A stretch of DNA of 64,000 nt. Origin: CAVQJU01 sp963729215. GTDB taxonomy: Bacteria; Acidobacteriota; Vicinamibacteria; Vicinamibacterales; CAVVIG01. Under the pieces are notes generated by a model. That model searched no databases. It was not told where the DNA came from and was given only the letters and a program-made list of their open reading frames with translations. A program made the translations under genes and the position numbers. The number at the start of each line of letters is the position of its first letter. Within the stretch, counting starts at the first letter, position 1. Location: positions 1 through 64,000 of the forward strand of contig CAVSND010000021.1 in NCBI GenBank assembly GCA_963729215.1, written 5' to 3'. Below are positions 18,028 to 26,762 of the stretch, piece after piece.

Positions 18028-18603
18028 TCACGCAGGTGCCGTCGTCGCCGAGTGTTCGAGCACGTACCGGCCCAGTTCGACGGGGGCGGCGCCCGAGGAT
18101 GTCAGCGTGAGCTGCAACCGTATCGAGGGCATCCGATTCAGGAGTGCGGCAGGATTGGCCCAGAGCAATTCGCCGCGCGCTCCGGACACCGGGACGTCGT
18201 CGACTCGGCCAAAGAGCGAATCGTCGGGTCCCGTCACAACGAGCGACACGGTCTCCACGCCTGAAAAATCGGCCCGCAGCGCGGTGACGACGACATCGTC
18301 GCCGGGATAGACGGCGCACGGCACCGTCTCTCCAGGCGCGAGCCAATACATGCGCACATGGGCGCCGTCACGCTGGAGCCGGTTGAGGAGGGAACGCGAC
18401 ACAATCCCCGACACGCGCCCCTGGCGGGCGAGCGTGGCCAGCCCGGCGCCGAGCGCCGCCACATCCTGCAGCCGGGCCGAACATTCACCGCACGCAAACA
18501 GGTGCTCCTCCAGCGCGTTCATCTCATCCCCGTCAGGGAGATCACCCGCCCAGTAGTCGAGCAGAAGGGCGTCCGAGATCGGGGCCTGGCAGGAGGGCAT
18601 CAT
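18028..18603 (-). CDS. Anti-sigma factor-like zinc-finger protein (191 aa)
   Basis: The N-terminal 45 residues form a zf-HC2 anti-sigma domain with H-x3-C-x2-C (EEHLFACGEC). No transmembrane helix is evident; the C-terminal part is a beta-rich soluble domain. The start ATG overlaps the stop of the sigma factor gene (ATGATG over TGA), so the two are translationally coupled. By family knowledge it should bind and restrain that sigma factor. Confidence 0.75.
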   Translation of the reverse strand: MMPSCQAPISDALLLDYWAGDLPDGDEMNALEEHLFACGECSARLQDVAALGAGLATLARQGRVSGIVSRSLLNRLQRDGAHVRMYWLAPGETVPCAVYPGDDVVVTALRADFSGVETVSLVVTGPDDSLFGRVDDVPVSGARGELLWANPAALLNRMPSIRLQLTLTSSGAAPVELGRYVLEHSATTAPA

Positions 18604-19157
18604 CGGGATGTCATACACGTCCGAAGCCGCTCGACCGCGCGGTGTCTGATCACCCGCACGTTGCCTTCCGTTAGGCGAAGTTCCTTGCCGGCCTCGCTCG
18701 CTGTTTTCTCCGCGTAGAACGTCAGCAGGACGACCATGCGCTCGCGATCGGCAAGCCGCGCGAGACAAGCCTCGAGATGATCGAGGTCGAGGGTCGCGTC
18801 CCAGCTGGGGATGCCGACCAGGGACGCGGGCAGGAAGGTTTCGCGCAGCTTCTCCCGCCGCCAATCCAGCCGCTTCCAGTCTTTCGACATCGATCGGCTC
18901 ACGCCAAGGACAAAGGACGCGATCTGATCGGCGTCGCGAATCGCGCCGGCTCTCAGTTTCTCGATCACGACAAGCATCACCTGCTGGGACAGGTCGCGCG
19001 CTTCGTCCTCGTCGCGCAGGTGCCGCACACCGTACAGCCGCACCCTCGGGGCAAAGCGCCGATACAATTCCGCTTCCGCCGCCTCGGCGGCTCCGGGAAC
19101 CCGCGCCGAGACCGCGCGCGCGACATCACCGTCGCTCGCGTCGACCATGACCTGCAT
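18600..19157 (-). CDS. ECF-type RNA polymerase sigma factor (185 aa)
   Basis: Sigma-70 region 2 is at about residues 28-95 (YRRFAPRVRLYGVRHLRDEDEA...LVVIEKL) and region 4 at about 130-180 (LADRERMVVLLTFYAEKTASE, then LTEGNVRVIRHRAVERL). It directs polymerase to stress- or envelope-type promoters. The ATG at 19157 or the one three codons later may be used. It is the first gene of a two-gene operon with the anti-sigma factor. Confidence 0.85.
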   Translation of the reverse strand: MQVMVDASDGDVARAVSARVPGAAEAAEAELYRRFAPRVRLYGVRHLRDEDEARDLSQQVMLVVIEKLRAGAIRDADQIASFVLGVSRSMSKDWKRLDWRREKLRETFLPASLVGIPSWDATLDLDHLEACLARLADRERMVVLLTFYAEKTASEAGKELRLTEGNVRVIRHRAVERLRTCMTSR

Positions 19158-19218
19158 GCGACGCCGAAATTACTATCGCCTGCGCCGCCAGTCAATCGCG
19201 CCGCGGGCCCCCGGTTGT

Positions 19219-19328
19219 GACATCTGGTCATCTGGTCATCTAGTCATCTCGTCATCGTTGTTCAATTGCTACCTTGCTCAATTGACAAACGATGACCAGA
19301 TAACCAGATGACGAGATGACTAGATTCT
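19219..19328. repeat. Octamer tandem repeats arranged as an inverted repeat
   Basis: The left arm has five 8-base units (GACATCTG, GTCATCTG, GTCATCTA, GTCATCTC, GTCATCGT). The right arm has five units of the opposite sense (ACGATGAC, CAGATAAC, CAGATGAC, GAGATGAC, TAGATTCT). A 30-base centre contains CAATTG twice. The element sits between the sigma gene start and the 3' end of the MBL gene. Confidence 0.8.
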
Positions 19329-19333
19329 CGTCG

Positions 19334-20077
19334 TCAGACTGTCGTCGCCGCGGCGCCGGTCACCTGCCGGATGACCTCTCCGCTCGCGATCAGCGCGGCC
19401 GCGCCGTCGCCGACGAACGTCGAGCCGTGCATCGCCGCCAGCATGCGGGGCTTCAGTGCGGCCAGCTTGGCGAGCTGCCGTTTCGTGTTCTCCGTGTACG
19501 GCACGTAATCCATCAGCACAGGCGACTGCTGGTAGGTTTCGAAGGCCTGTCGATACCGGCCGACGACGTCGTCCGTCGTCACCGCGTCGACGTCGCCGAT
19601 CTGATGCATCAGGTCCGAGCACAGCAGCACCCGTTCGGTTTCTTCGAACAGCACACCCGCGTCCCACCCATGCGGCAGGTGCGGCGTGGGAACGAAGCGG
19701 AACCGGTGCCGTCCAGTCGCGAGAACCTCGTCCGGCTTCAGCCCTCGCGGCGGCCGGTTCGAGAAATCGCCGATATTGATCATCGCGCCCGTTTCTCCGC
19801 ACACAGGGGTGGCGTTCGGGGCGGCCGCCAGCCACTCGTTGAGCGCGCCGCATTCGTCAACCTCGAAGTGGCTCCAGCTGATCCAGCGAAGCTCCGCGGG
19901 ATCGATCAGTGTGGCGACGGCCTCGCGCACCGCCGGAAACATCCCGCGCATGCCCGTGTGAAACAGCAGCGGCTCGTCGTCTCGGACGAGGAAGTGATTG
20001 AATTGAAGGTCGAAGGCCGGCGCGTACAGGCAGATTCGGTACAGGTCAGTCGCGATTTCGTCGATCCGCGCAGTCAT
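19334..20077 (-). CDS. Diiron-type metallo-beta-lactamase fold protein (247 aa)
   Basis: The protein shows the flavodiiron/ODP-type metal motif H-x-E-x-D (SHFEVDECG), then HLPHGWD, the bridging aspartate (CSDLMHQ) and a late histidine (AAMHGS). The flavodoxin domain of classical flavodiiron proteins is absent. Relatives bind or reduce O2 or NO at a diiron site. The ATG follows GGAGGAG. It stands alone, with an ECF sigma gene downstream on the same strand. Confidence 0.75.
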   Translation of the reverse strand: MTARIDEIATDLYRICLYAPAFDLQFNHFLVRDDEPLLFHTGMRGMFPAVREAVATLIDPAELRWISWSHFEVDECGALNEWLAAAPNATPVCGETGAMINIGDFSNRPPRGLKPDEVLATGRHRFRFVPTPHLPHGWDAGVLFEETERVLLCSDLMHQIGDVDAVTTDDVVGRYRQAFETYQQSPVLMDYVPYTENTKRQLAKLAALKPRMLAAMHGSTFVGDGAAALIASGEVIRQVTGAAATTV

Positions 20078-20295
20078 GTTTGTCTCCTCCAGATGTCTCT
20101 TGCCGTCAACAGGGAGGAAGCGTCACGACTCGAGCCAGCGTTACAGGCGGCCAGGTCAGGGGCCCCGGGGTGGCCGCCGCTGGCTGAATGGATCAGGTCG
20201 ACGGTCCGGAGACCTTTTGCGCCGACCGTGAGCCCCTCTGCCCCGTACCTGCGCGGACAGTAATGAAGGAGGCGTCATCTCGGCGCAGGAAGACC

Positions 20296-20793
20296 ATGCA
20301 GCAGAACATCCCGCGGTCCATTCTCACGGCGGCGATCGCTCTCACGTTGAGTCCTGCGGCGTTTGCGCAGACCTTGCTCGTTCACATCGTTCAGCGGCAG
20401 GACACCAAGACCGAGCTGACGGCGGCTATTCCCGATCGGGCCGACACCAAGGACGACAAGAGCTCGAGTGGCGACAAGAAGCCGGCAGGCGGCGACAAGA
20501 GCACGGCCGCGACCGACAAGGGGACGCAAACCCGCAGCTACACCGTGACGGGCGCAACGCTGACGCTGCAGTTGCCGGACCGCCGCCTGGTGCGGGTCGT
20601 CTGCGAGAGCAAGTACGCGTTGCGTTTCGATTACATCAACCGCCGCAGTTGCCGGACACCGCCGGCCGACGAAGTCACCGCCGAGTTCAACGGTGACGAA
20701 GCGAAGCTGATCTGGTCGGTCAGCCTGGACAACCGGAAAGTGCAATCCGAGACGTACACAATCCTGAATATCGTGCCGTCGCCGCGGCGGTAA
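20296..20793 (+). CDS. Exported hypothetical protein (165 aa)
   Basis: AGGAAG precedes the ATG. The signal peptide ends near AFAQ. Residues 45-80 are a disordered Lys/Asp/Ser linker. The C-terminal 90 residues form a small beta domain with two cysteines (RVVCESKY, RRSCRTPP) that could make a disulfide. No family is recognised. A strong terminator follows. Confidence 0.6.
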   Translation: MQQNIPRSILTAAIALTLSPAAFAQTLLVHIVQRQDTKTELTAAIPDRADTKDDKSSSGDKKPAGGDKSTAATDKGTQTRSYTVTGATLTLQLPDRRLVRVVCESKYALRFDYINRRSCRTPPADEVTAEFNGDEAKLIWSVSLDNRKVQSETYTILNIVPSPRR

Positions 20794-20804
20794 TCCGGTG
20801 GGAG

Positions 20805-20845
20805 CGCAGACCCAGGCGTGGTTGGACCACACACCTGGGTCTGCG
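20805..20845. terminator. Bidirectional terminator between convergent genes
   Basis: CGCAGACCCAGG (20805-20816) pairs perfectly with CCTGGGTCTGCG (20834-20845). Inside, GTGGT pairs with ACCAC around loop TGG. It lies between the stop codons of the genes at 20296-20793 (+) and 20865-22062 (-). Confidence 0.8.
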
Positions 20846-20864
20846 AGACGCCTTCGAGTGGCCG

Positions 20865-22062
20865 CTACCTGATCGAACCTGGCTTGAACAGAGCCGACAA
20901 GTCGGCCGCAGTTGCGGCAGCGCCCAGCCAGGGGTAGCCCCCACGCGGGTCAACGTCGAAGATTTCCTGCATGGTGCGCAGCGTCGACGAGTGGGAGAAT
21001 TCCGTCGCGCTCGCGTAGGGCAGCCCCTTCACGTTCTCGTGCGCATCTTTGGAGATGACGATGAACGGAAGCGTGAAATCGGGGGTGTCCCCGCCTTCGC
21101 TTTCGTCCCACCAGAGCAGGATCACGGCGTCGTGCTTGTAGGCCTTCGACGCCATGATCAACGGAACGATCCGCGCCAGGAAATTGTCGCCCTGGGCGAT
21201 ATCAGCGCGGTCACCCTTGTTGGGAGCGCCGACAGGGCCGCCGTACCCGTTTGTGAGGCCCGTGTGCATGTCGTTGAACTGGTTCGGTGTGATCCAGGTG
21301 TAATCGGCCACGTCGTCGTTCTGCAGGTCGAGCGCGAGCTGCTGCAACGGCGCGTACTGCGTGCGCAACGGATTCGAAGCGGTGGTGTTGCAGCCCCCAG
21401 CCGTATCGGTGAAAAACACCATGGGATTGTGCTTGGCCGCGTAGTTGGTACTGGGTGGCGTAGTTGAACGAGTTGAGCGCGCCGCTGGCGAACACGCCGC
21501 TCAGATTGAACAGCGGAACCGTCCACGACGCCCTGGGCAGCGGGACATTGGACGTCAGGTCCACGTCTACGTCCTCCTGATACGACCTCCACGTCCTTCG
21601 CGCCTTGGTCAAGAAAGCGGTCAGGTGCTGGTCGGTGGACTGGACGGTGTCCGGCGAGCAGTCGGCGTGATAGGGAGTGTCGTCATTGGACACGCCGAAG
21701 TTCGTGCCCGCTTCGGCCCAGATGTAGTTGGGCTCCGACGGGTGAACGCCCACCCCCGCGTTGATGTAGTTGGTCGCATACGCGACCTGGCTGCTGATGC
21801 CGGAGGTGCCGTTGACGAGGCTGTTGATGAACGGCGCCTGCGGGTTCATGAAGATCGGCATTGGCGAAGTCGTCGAGGCGGGTTGCGTCCAGTTGTGATT
21901 TTCCATGGCGATCACAAACACTTTTCTCGCGCGGCGCTCGTTTCGATCGCCTCGATCGTCTCGATCGTCGCGCCCACGGTCGGCATGGGCGGTGAAGCCT
22001 CCCCACGCCAACGCAGAGACGAGAACCACCGCGCACGCAGCCTGATGCCTGGTCTTGAACAT
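20865..22062 (-). CDS. Secreted phosphoesterase family protein (PF04185-type), one frameshift
   Basis: The ATG follows GGAGGA. A signal peptide ends near AHAD, followed by an Asp/Arg-rich spacer. The catalytic domain begins VFVIAMENHNW, the family's metal-binding EN motif, and continues through INSLVNGT, ADCSPDTV and the C-terminal LLWWDESEGG. Members are phospholipase C/acid phosphatase-like enzymes acting outside the cytoplasm. The frame shifts near 21445 (YATQYQ to AAKHNPM) with no loss of motif, so an indel error is likely. Confidence 0.8.
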
Positions 22063-22304
22063 GGAACGTCCTCCGAATAGTGAGTTCATAAGTGACGCTC
22101 ATCGGCGTCATCTTGTGAACCTAGTAGGCCGTCTTGACGGAGTCGTTTCAGAGGTACGACGAACGGATAACTTCTCGCCCGACAGTGCAGACACTTATCG
22201 TCTTTTGAGGCGAACCCACATGACTTCCTTTTGATTCCTGGAGGACGACGCGCGGGCCTGGTGCGAGCGATCCCTGCGGCGGAGTTGTCGGGCGAAGTCT
22301 GAAG

Positions 22305-22769
22305 TCAGTGAATGTCGGTGAAGGCGGCTAGCGGCGCCGAGCGACACAGCTCATCGGCGCACGGCGTCGAGACGTGACACACGACGGCTCCCGATCGCGC
22401 GCAGTCCGCGGCGGCGTCGGAAGGGCCGGTGATCACGCCCGCTGGGATGTCGAATGCGGCAAACGACAGCGTGCGTGGCCCGCCCACGGTGCCCGGCGCC
22501 GGTCGCGGCGCGCGTAGCAGCAGAACGATACCCAGAACGGCTGCGACGCCGGCCGCCGCCGAGATCCAGCGGCGCAGCTGGTGTCCGTCGCGCAATCGCC
22601 GAAAGATACCGTCGTCGAAGTTGTCGCCAACCGGCTCAAGTGCGAGCGCGCGAAAGGCCGACCGGGTCTTCTGGTGTTCATCATGCGTCACTTCTCGACT
22701 CACATCGGCCGTATCGACGATCTCGGTCTGCCAGTTGTAATTGGTGGACGGGACAGAAGAAAAGTTCAC
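22305..22769 (-). CDS. Hypothetical single-pass membrane protein (154 aa)
   Basis: The N-terminal 80 residues are soluble and acidic. A transmembrane helix follows (about residues 88-106, WISAAAGVAAVLGIVLLL), then a C-terminal region with three to four cysteines (DCARSGAVVC, PCADELC). The plan resembles anti-sigma-type membrane proteins but no zinc-finger motif is seen. A later GTG start about 29 codons in is possible. Confidence 0.5.
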   Translation of the reverse strand: MNFSSVPSTNYNWQTEIVDTADVSREVTHDEHQKTRSAFRALALEPVGDNFDDGIFRRLRDGHQLRRWISAAAGVAAVLGIVLLLRAPRPAPGTVGGPRTLSFAAFDIPAGVITGPSDAAADCARSGAVVCHVSTPCADELCRSAPLAAFTDIH

Positions 22770-22903
22770 TGTTCCGTTGGTTCAAGTCTGAAAATACGTC
22801 GGGATGATAGTCGGCTCAACGGGATCGACTCTGGTATAAGCTACGCGCACTCGGAACGACCCGTGCCTCGGCCCGTAGGCCACTCACACTGGAGGCCGTG
22901 CAG

Positions 22904-25900
22904 ATGCGTACTTTCCTTCGGGGCGTGCTTCTCGCCGCCGTTTCCATCCTCGTCCCTGCGGCGGCATTTGCCCAGGCAACCATTGCCGGCACCGCTCGCG
23001 ATACATCCGGCGCCGTACTGCCCGGCGTGTCCGTCGAGGCGTCGAGCCCGGCGCTCATCGAGAAAGTCCGGACCGGCGTCACCGACGATCGCGGTCTCTT
23101 CCGCATCGTGAGCCTGCCGCCGGGAACGTATACCGTGACGTTTTCGCTGACCGGATTCAACCAGATCAAGCGGGAAGGCATCGAGTTGAGCGGCGCCTTC
23201 ACGGCGCAGATTGACGTCGCGATGACGGTCGGCGGCGTGAGCGAGACGGTCACGGTGGCCGCGTCCACGCCCATCGTCGACGTGCAGAGCATCAGGCGGC
23301 AGACCACGATCAGCAACGACGTGCTGACCTCGATCCCGACGGCGCGCTCGTGGGCGGCGACGGCGCTGCTCATCCCCGGCATCGTCACCATTGGCGGCGG
23401 CCCGACGGATATCCAGGTCACGCCGCAAATGACGGTCTTCGGCGGCGCGGGCGGTCGCAACAACGAGGGCCGCATGCAGGTGGACGGCCTGAATGCGGGC
23501 GCGGGACTCGGCGGCAGCGGCGTGTCGACCTATATCGCCGACATCTCGAACGCGCAGGAAGTGGTCACGACGACCTCCGGCGGCCTCGGCGAAGTCGAAG
23601 TCGGCGGCCCATCGCTCAGCATCATTCCCAAAAGCGGCGGCAACAGCATCAGGGGTGCGGCCTATCTGTCCGGCGTGAGCTCGGGCATGGTCAGCAGCAA
23701 CTACAGCGATGCGTTGCGCAACGCCGGCCTGACGACGCCCGGGAAGCTGCTCAGGCAATGGGACTATACGTTCGGCATCGGAGGGCCGGTCATGAAAGAC
23801 CGCCTCTGGTACTACGTGACGGCGCGCGACGAGGGACAGGACCGTTCGATTCCGAATGTGTATCCCAACCTGAACGCCGGCGATGCGACCAAGACGTTGT
23901 ATGCGCCCGACAAGACGCGGGAAGTTCAAGGCGCGGAAAGCTGGCGGCTCTACACCTTCCGTCTGACGTATCAGGCGTCGGCCCGCAACAAGTTCAACCT
24001 GCACTGGGACGAGCAGCATCCGTGCAACGGGTCCACGTACACCACCAGCGGCGACGGCTGCCGCAATCAGCCGGACTCGGGAGCGGTGTACGGTCCTCTC
24101 GGATTGGGCGGATTGTCCTCGACCACCTCGCCCGAGACGGGCGGGTACCTGTACGACCACCCGCGGGTGCGCCTGTTGACGTGGTCGTCGCCGACAACAA
24201 ACCACCTGCTGTTCGAGGCGGGGTTCGGCGCATACCAGGCGCCCTTCGGCCCATATGAAAGCCCCGGCAACACCACGCGGCCGCTCGCGCGGGTGACCGA
24301 GCAGTGCGCGGCCGGGTGTTCGGCCAACGGCGGCATTCCGAACCTCGTCTATCGGTCGGCGAACTGGGGGCACAGCTGGGACGCCCAGTACACCTGGCGG
24401 GGATCGATGTCCTACGTGACCGGCGCGCACAACCTGAAGATCGGGTACGGCGGCGTGGCCCTCGTGTCGGATCTGGAGAACCACACCAACGATCTCAACC
24501 TTGCGTACACCGTCAGCAACGGATCGCCCATCTCGCTGACGCAAAGCCTGTTGCCGTACACCACCAGCTACAGGACCCGCAACATGTCGTTCTACGGCCA
24601 GGACCAGTGGACGCACGGACGGATGACGCTCCAGGGCGCGTTGCGCTTCGATCGCAACTGGAGCTTCTCGCCCCCCCAGCAGATCGGGCCGACGAACTTC
24701 CTGGCGTCGCCAATCTCATTTCCTGAGACACCCGGTGTGACTGGGTACCTGGACCTGTCGCCGCGCGGCGGCGTCGCCTACGACGTCTTCGGCAACGGGA
24801 AAACGGCGCTGAAGGTGAATTTCGGCAAGTATCTGGAGCCGACGAGCAACAACAACAATTACATCCTGTCGAACCCCATTACCCGGATCGCCACCACCAC
24901 GGCACGCGGCTGGACGGACAGCAACCGCGACTTCGTGCCGAACTGCGTCCTCACCAATCCGCTGGCGAACGGCGAATGCGGCCAGATGAACTCCCTCACG
25001 TTCGGCACGACGACGCAGACCACGGCCGCGATCGATCCGAAGATCCTGGAAGGCTGGAGCGTGCGCTCGAACGACTGGCAGTTTGGCGTTTCGGTGCAGC
25101 AGCAGGTGATGCCGCGCGTGTCGATCGAAGCCGGGTATTTCCGCCGATGGCTGAACAATTTCACCGTGACCGACAACCTGGCCACCGCCTCTGGAGATTT
25201 CACACCGTACAGCATCACGGCGCCCGCCGATCCACGCTTGCCCGGCGGCGGCAACTACGTCGTCAGCGGGCTGTATAACGTCGTGCCGGGCAAGTTCGGC
25301 CAGACCAGCAACAACATCACGCTGGCCAGTGACTTTGGCGAGCAATACCAGCGTTACAACGGGATGCTGGTCAACGTGAGCGCGCGGCTCGGCGCCGGCG
25401 CCCAGATTCAGGGCGGGATCAACACCGGCAAAACCATCCAGGACAACTGCGCGGTGCGGGCGCAGCTCCCGGAGTTGAATATCGTCGCGGCCGGGACGAG
25501 CCCCGCGGTCGGTGTCGGGAATCCGTATTGCCACAGCGACCCCGGGTTCATCACGAAGGTCACCGCGCTCGGAAGCTACACCCTGCCGAAAATCGACGTG
25601 CTCGTGAGCGGGACGTATCGCAGCGACCAGGGCGCGCCGCTGTCCGCGACGTGGAACGCGCCCGTCGCACTCGTGACGGCGGCGCTCGGCCGGCCGGCGG
25701 CCGTGGTCGGCACCACGGTGCCGATCAATCTCGTGGCGCCGGGCCAGGTCTGGGGCGACCGGGTCAACGCCGTGGATCTGCGTTTCGCGAAAATCCTGCG
25801 TTTCGGTCGCACACGAAACACGATCGGTCTTGATTTCTACAACATCACGAACGCTGGCACGATCCTGACGTACAACCAGACGTTCAATCCGGCGGCGACG

Positions 25901-25981
25901 ACCGGATCGCAGGCGTGGCTGGCCCCGTTGTCGGTGTTGACGCCGCGGTTCATGAAGATCGGCGTCCAGATCGATTTCTAG
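22904..25981 (+). CDS. TonB-dependent receptor-like outer-membrane protein with carboxypeptidase-regulatory domain (Oar-like)
   Basis: The ATG at 22904 has GGAGG at good distance; GTG two codons earlier is possible. The signal peptide ends AAAFAQ. Residues 25-110 form a carboxypeptidase-regulatory-like domain (GTARDTSGAVLPGVSVE), then a plug (QVDGLNAG, ISNAQEVVTTTSGGLGEVEVGG) and a long beta-barrel ending in IGVQIDF with the terminal Phe typical of BAM substrates. It has about 1025 residues, normal for the family. These proteins take up large substrates or act at the surface. The gene is intact and free of frameshifts. Confidence 0.9.
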   Translation: MRTFLRGVLLAAVSILVPAAAFAQATIAGTARDTSGAVLPGVSVEASSPALIEKVRTGVTDDRGLFRIVSLPPGTYTVTFSLTGFNQIKREGIELSGAFTAQIDVAMTVGGVSETVTVAASTPIVDVQSIRRQTTISNDVLTSIPTARSWAATALLIPGIVTIGGGPTDIQVTPQMTVFGGAGGRNNEGRMQVDGLNAGAGLGGSGVSTYIADISNAQEVVTTTSGGLGEVEVGGPSLSIIPKSGGNSIRGAAYLSGVSSGMVSSNYSDALRNAGLTTPGKLLRQWDYTFGIGGPVMKDRLWYYVTARDEGQDRSIPNVYPNLNAGDATKTLYAPDKTREVQGAESWRLYTFRLTYQASARNKFNLHWDEQHPCNGSTYTTSGDGCRNQPDSGAVYGPLGLGGLSSTTSPETGGYLYDHPRVRLLTWSSPTTNHLLFEAGFGAYQAPFGPYESPGNTTRPLARVTEQCAAGCSANGGIPNLVYRSANWGHSWDAQYTWRGSMSYVTGAHNLKIGYGGVALVSDLENHTNDLNLAYTVSNGSPISLTQSLLPYTTSYRTRNMSFYGQDQWTHGRMTLQGALRFDRNWSFSPPQQIGPTNFLASPISFPETPGVTGYLDLSPRGGVAYDVFGNGKTALKVNFGKYLEPTSNNNNYILSNPITRIATTTARGWTDSNRDFVPNCVLTNPLANGECGQMNSLTFGTTTQTTAAIDPKILEGWSVRSNDWQFGVSVQQQVMPRVSIEAGYFRRWLNNFTVTDNLATASGDFTPYSITAPADPRLPGGGNYVVSGLYNVVPGKFGQTSNNITLASDFGEQYQRYNGMLVNVSARLGAGAQIQGGINTGKTIQDNCAVRAQLPELNIVAAGTSPAVGVGNPYCHSDPGFITKVTALGSYTLPKIDVLVSGTYRSDQGAPLSATWNAPVALVTAALGRPAAVVGTTVPINLVAPGQVWGDRVNAVDLRFAKILRFGRTRNTIGLDFYNITNAGTILTYNQTFNPAATTGSQAWLAPLSVLTPRFMKIGVQIDF

Positions 25982-25996
25982 CAGCCACCACACGCA

Positions 25997-26027
25997 CCTG
26001 CGCCCGTTATCCACGACCGGGCGCAGG
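25997..26027 (+). terminator. Stem-loop after the TonB-dependent receptor gene
   Basis: CCTGCGCCCG (25997-26006) pairs perfectly with CGGGCGCAGG (26018-26027) around an 11-base loop, 15 bases after the stop. It lacks a T-run. Confidence 0.6.
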
Positions 26028-26038
26028 CGCGATTCCGC

Positions 26039-26092
26039 GTAGTGCAGGCCTTCAGGCCTGCCTGGATAGGCGGACCTGAAGGTCCGCACTAC
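26039..26092. repeat. REP-like nested palindrome
   Basis: Outer arms GTAGTGC and GCACTAC (54 bases end to end) enclose two small hairpins: AGGCC-TTCA-GGCCT and GGACC-TGAA-GGTCC. The layout is that of REP/BIME intergenic elements. Confidence 0.7.
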
Positions 26093-26137
26093 ACCCGAAT
26101 GAAAACCGCCTGACAGCCCAACGCGCACCGACCCGAT

Positions 26138-26749
26138 ATGACCGGGAAACTGCTGCTCGTGATCGGCGTCACGACACTGGCCATGCTCAGCCCGGGTCCG
26201 GACATGATCCTGGTCATGCGCAACACGCTGACAACGGGTCAGCGTGGCGGCGGCCTGACGGCTCTCGGCGTCCTCACCGGGAATATGCTTCATATCGCTT
26301 ACTGCACGCTCGGAATCGCCCTGCTGCTGTCCCGGAACCCGCTCGCATTCAACGTGCTGCGCATCGCGAGCGCCCTCTACCTCGTCTATCTCGGTGTTCA
26401 GAGCCTGCGAGCGGGGCAGTCGGGTAAGATGGCGCGCGATGTGCCGGCCGGCGGCCGCCCGACCAGACCGTACTGGCAGGGCCTGGTCAACAACGTGCTC
26501 AACCCGAAGGGAATCCTGTTTTATCTGGGCGTATTCAGCCAGGTCATCACGCGGGACATGTCGTTCGCGCAGACGGCATTCCTCGTGACGGTCATGGTCG
26601 GCGTCAGCACGGTCTTCTGGATCATCTTCATTCAGACCCTGCACCTGCCGATGATCCGCGCGTGGTTCGAGAGCTCGACCGTCGCCATCAACCGCGTGTT
26701 CGGCTGCGTCCTCATCCTGCTGGGGGCCAGGGTCGGAATGCTGACGTGA
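26138..26749 (+). CDS. LysE/RhtB family exporter (203 aa)
   Basis: The family signature SPGPDM lies in the first membrane helix (about residues 6-24). Five to six hydrophobic segments follow, with NPKG in the middle and a C-terminal GCVLILLGARVGML helix. Members export amino acids or related metabolites across the inner membrane. The SagB-type gene starts 13 bases after its stop, so the pair is probably co-transcribed. The exported substrate may come from that enzyme, which is inference. Confidence 0.85.
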   Translation: MTGKLLLVIGVTTLAMLSPGPDMILVMRNTLTTGQRGGGLTALGVLTGNMLHIAYCTLGIALLLSRNPLAFNVLRIASALYLVYLGVQSLRAGQSGKMARDVPAGGRPTRPYWQGLVNNVLNPKGILFYLGVFSQVITRDMSFAQTAFLVTVMVGVSTVFWIIFIQTLHLPMIRAWFESSTVAINRVFGCVLILLGARVGMLT

Positions 26750-26762
26750 CGCCTCTGACGAT

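Noticed and set aside
19219..19328. CRISPR array
   Set aside because: Units are 8 bases, contiguous, without spacers, and there are no cas genes in the window.
22841..24616. 591-codon minus-strand frame inside the TonB-receptor gene
   Set aside because: It is the antisense frame of a clear, intact outer-membrane protein gene; it is Arg/Val-rich without domains, a usual effect of high GC.
24716..26644. 642-codon minus-strand frame
   Set aside because: It spans the 3' end of the TonB-receptor gene and the LysE gene in antisense and has no recognisable domain.
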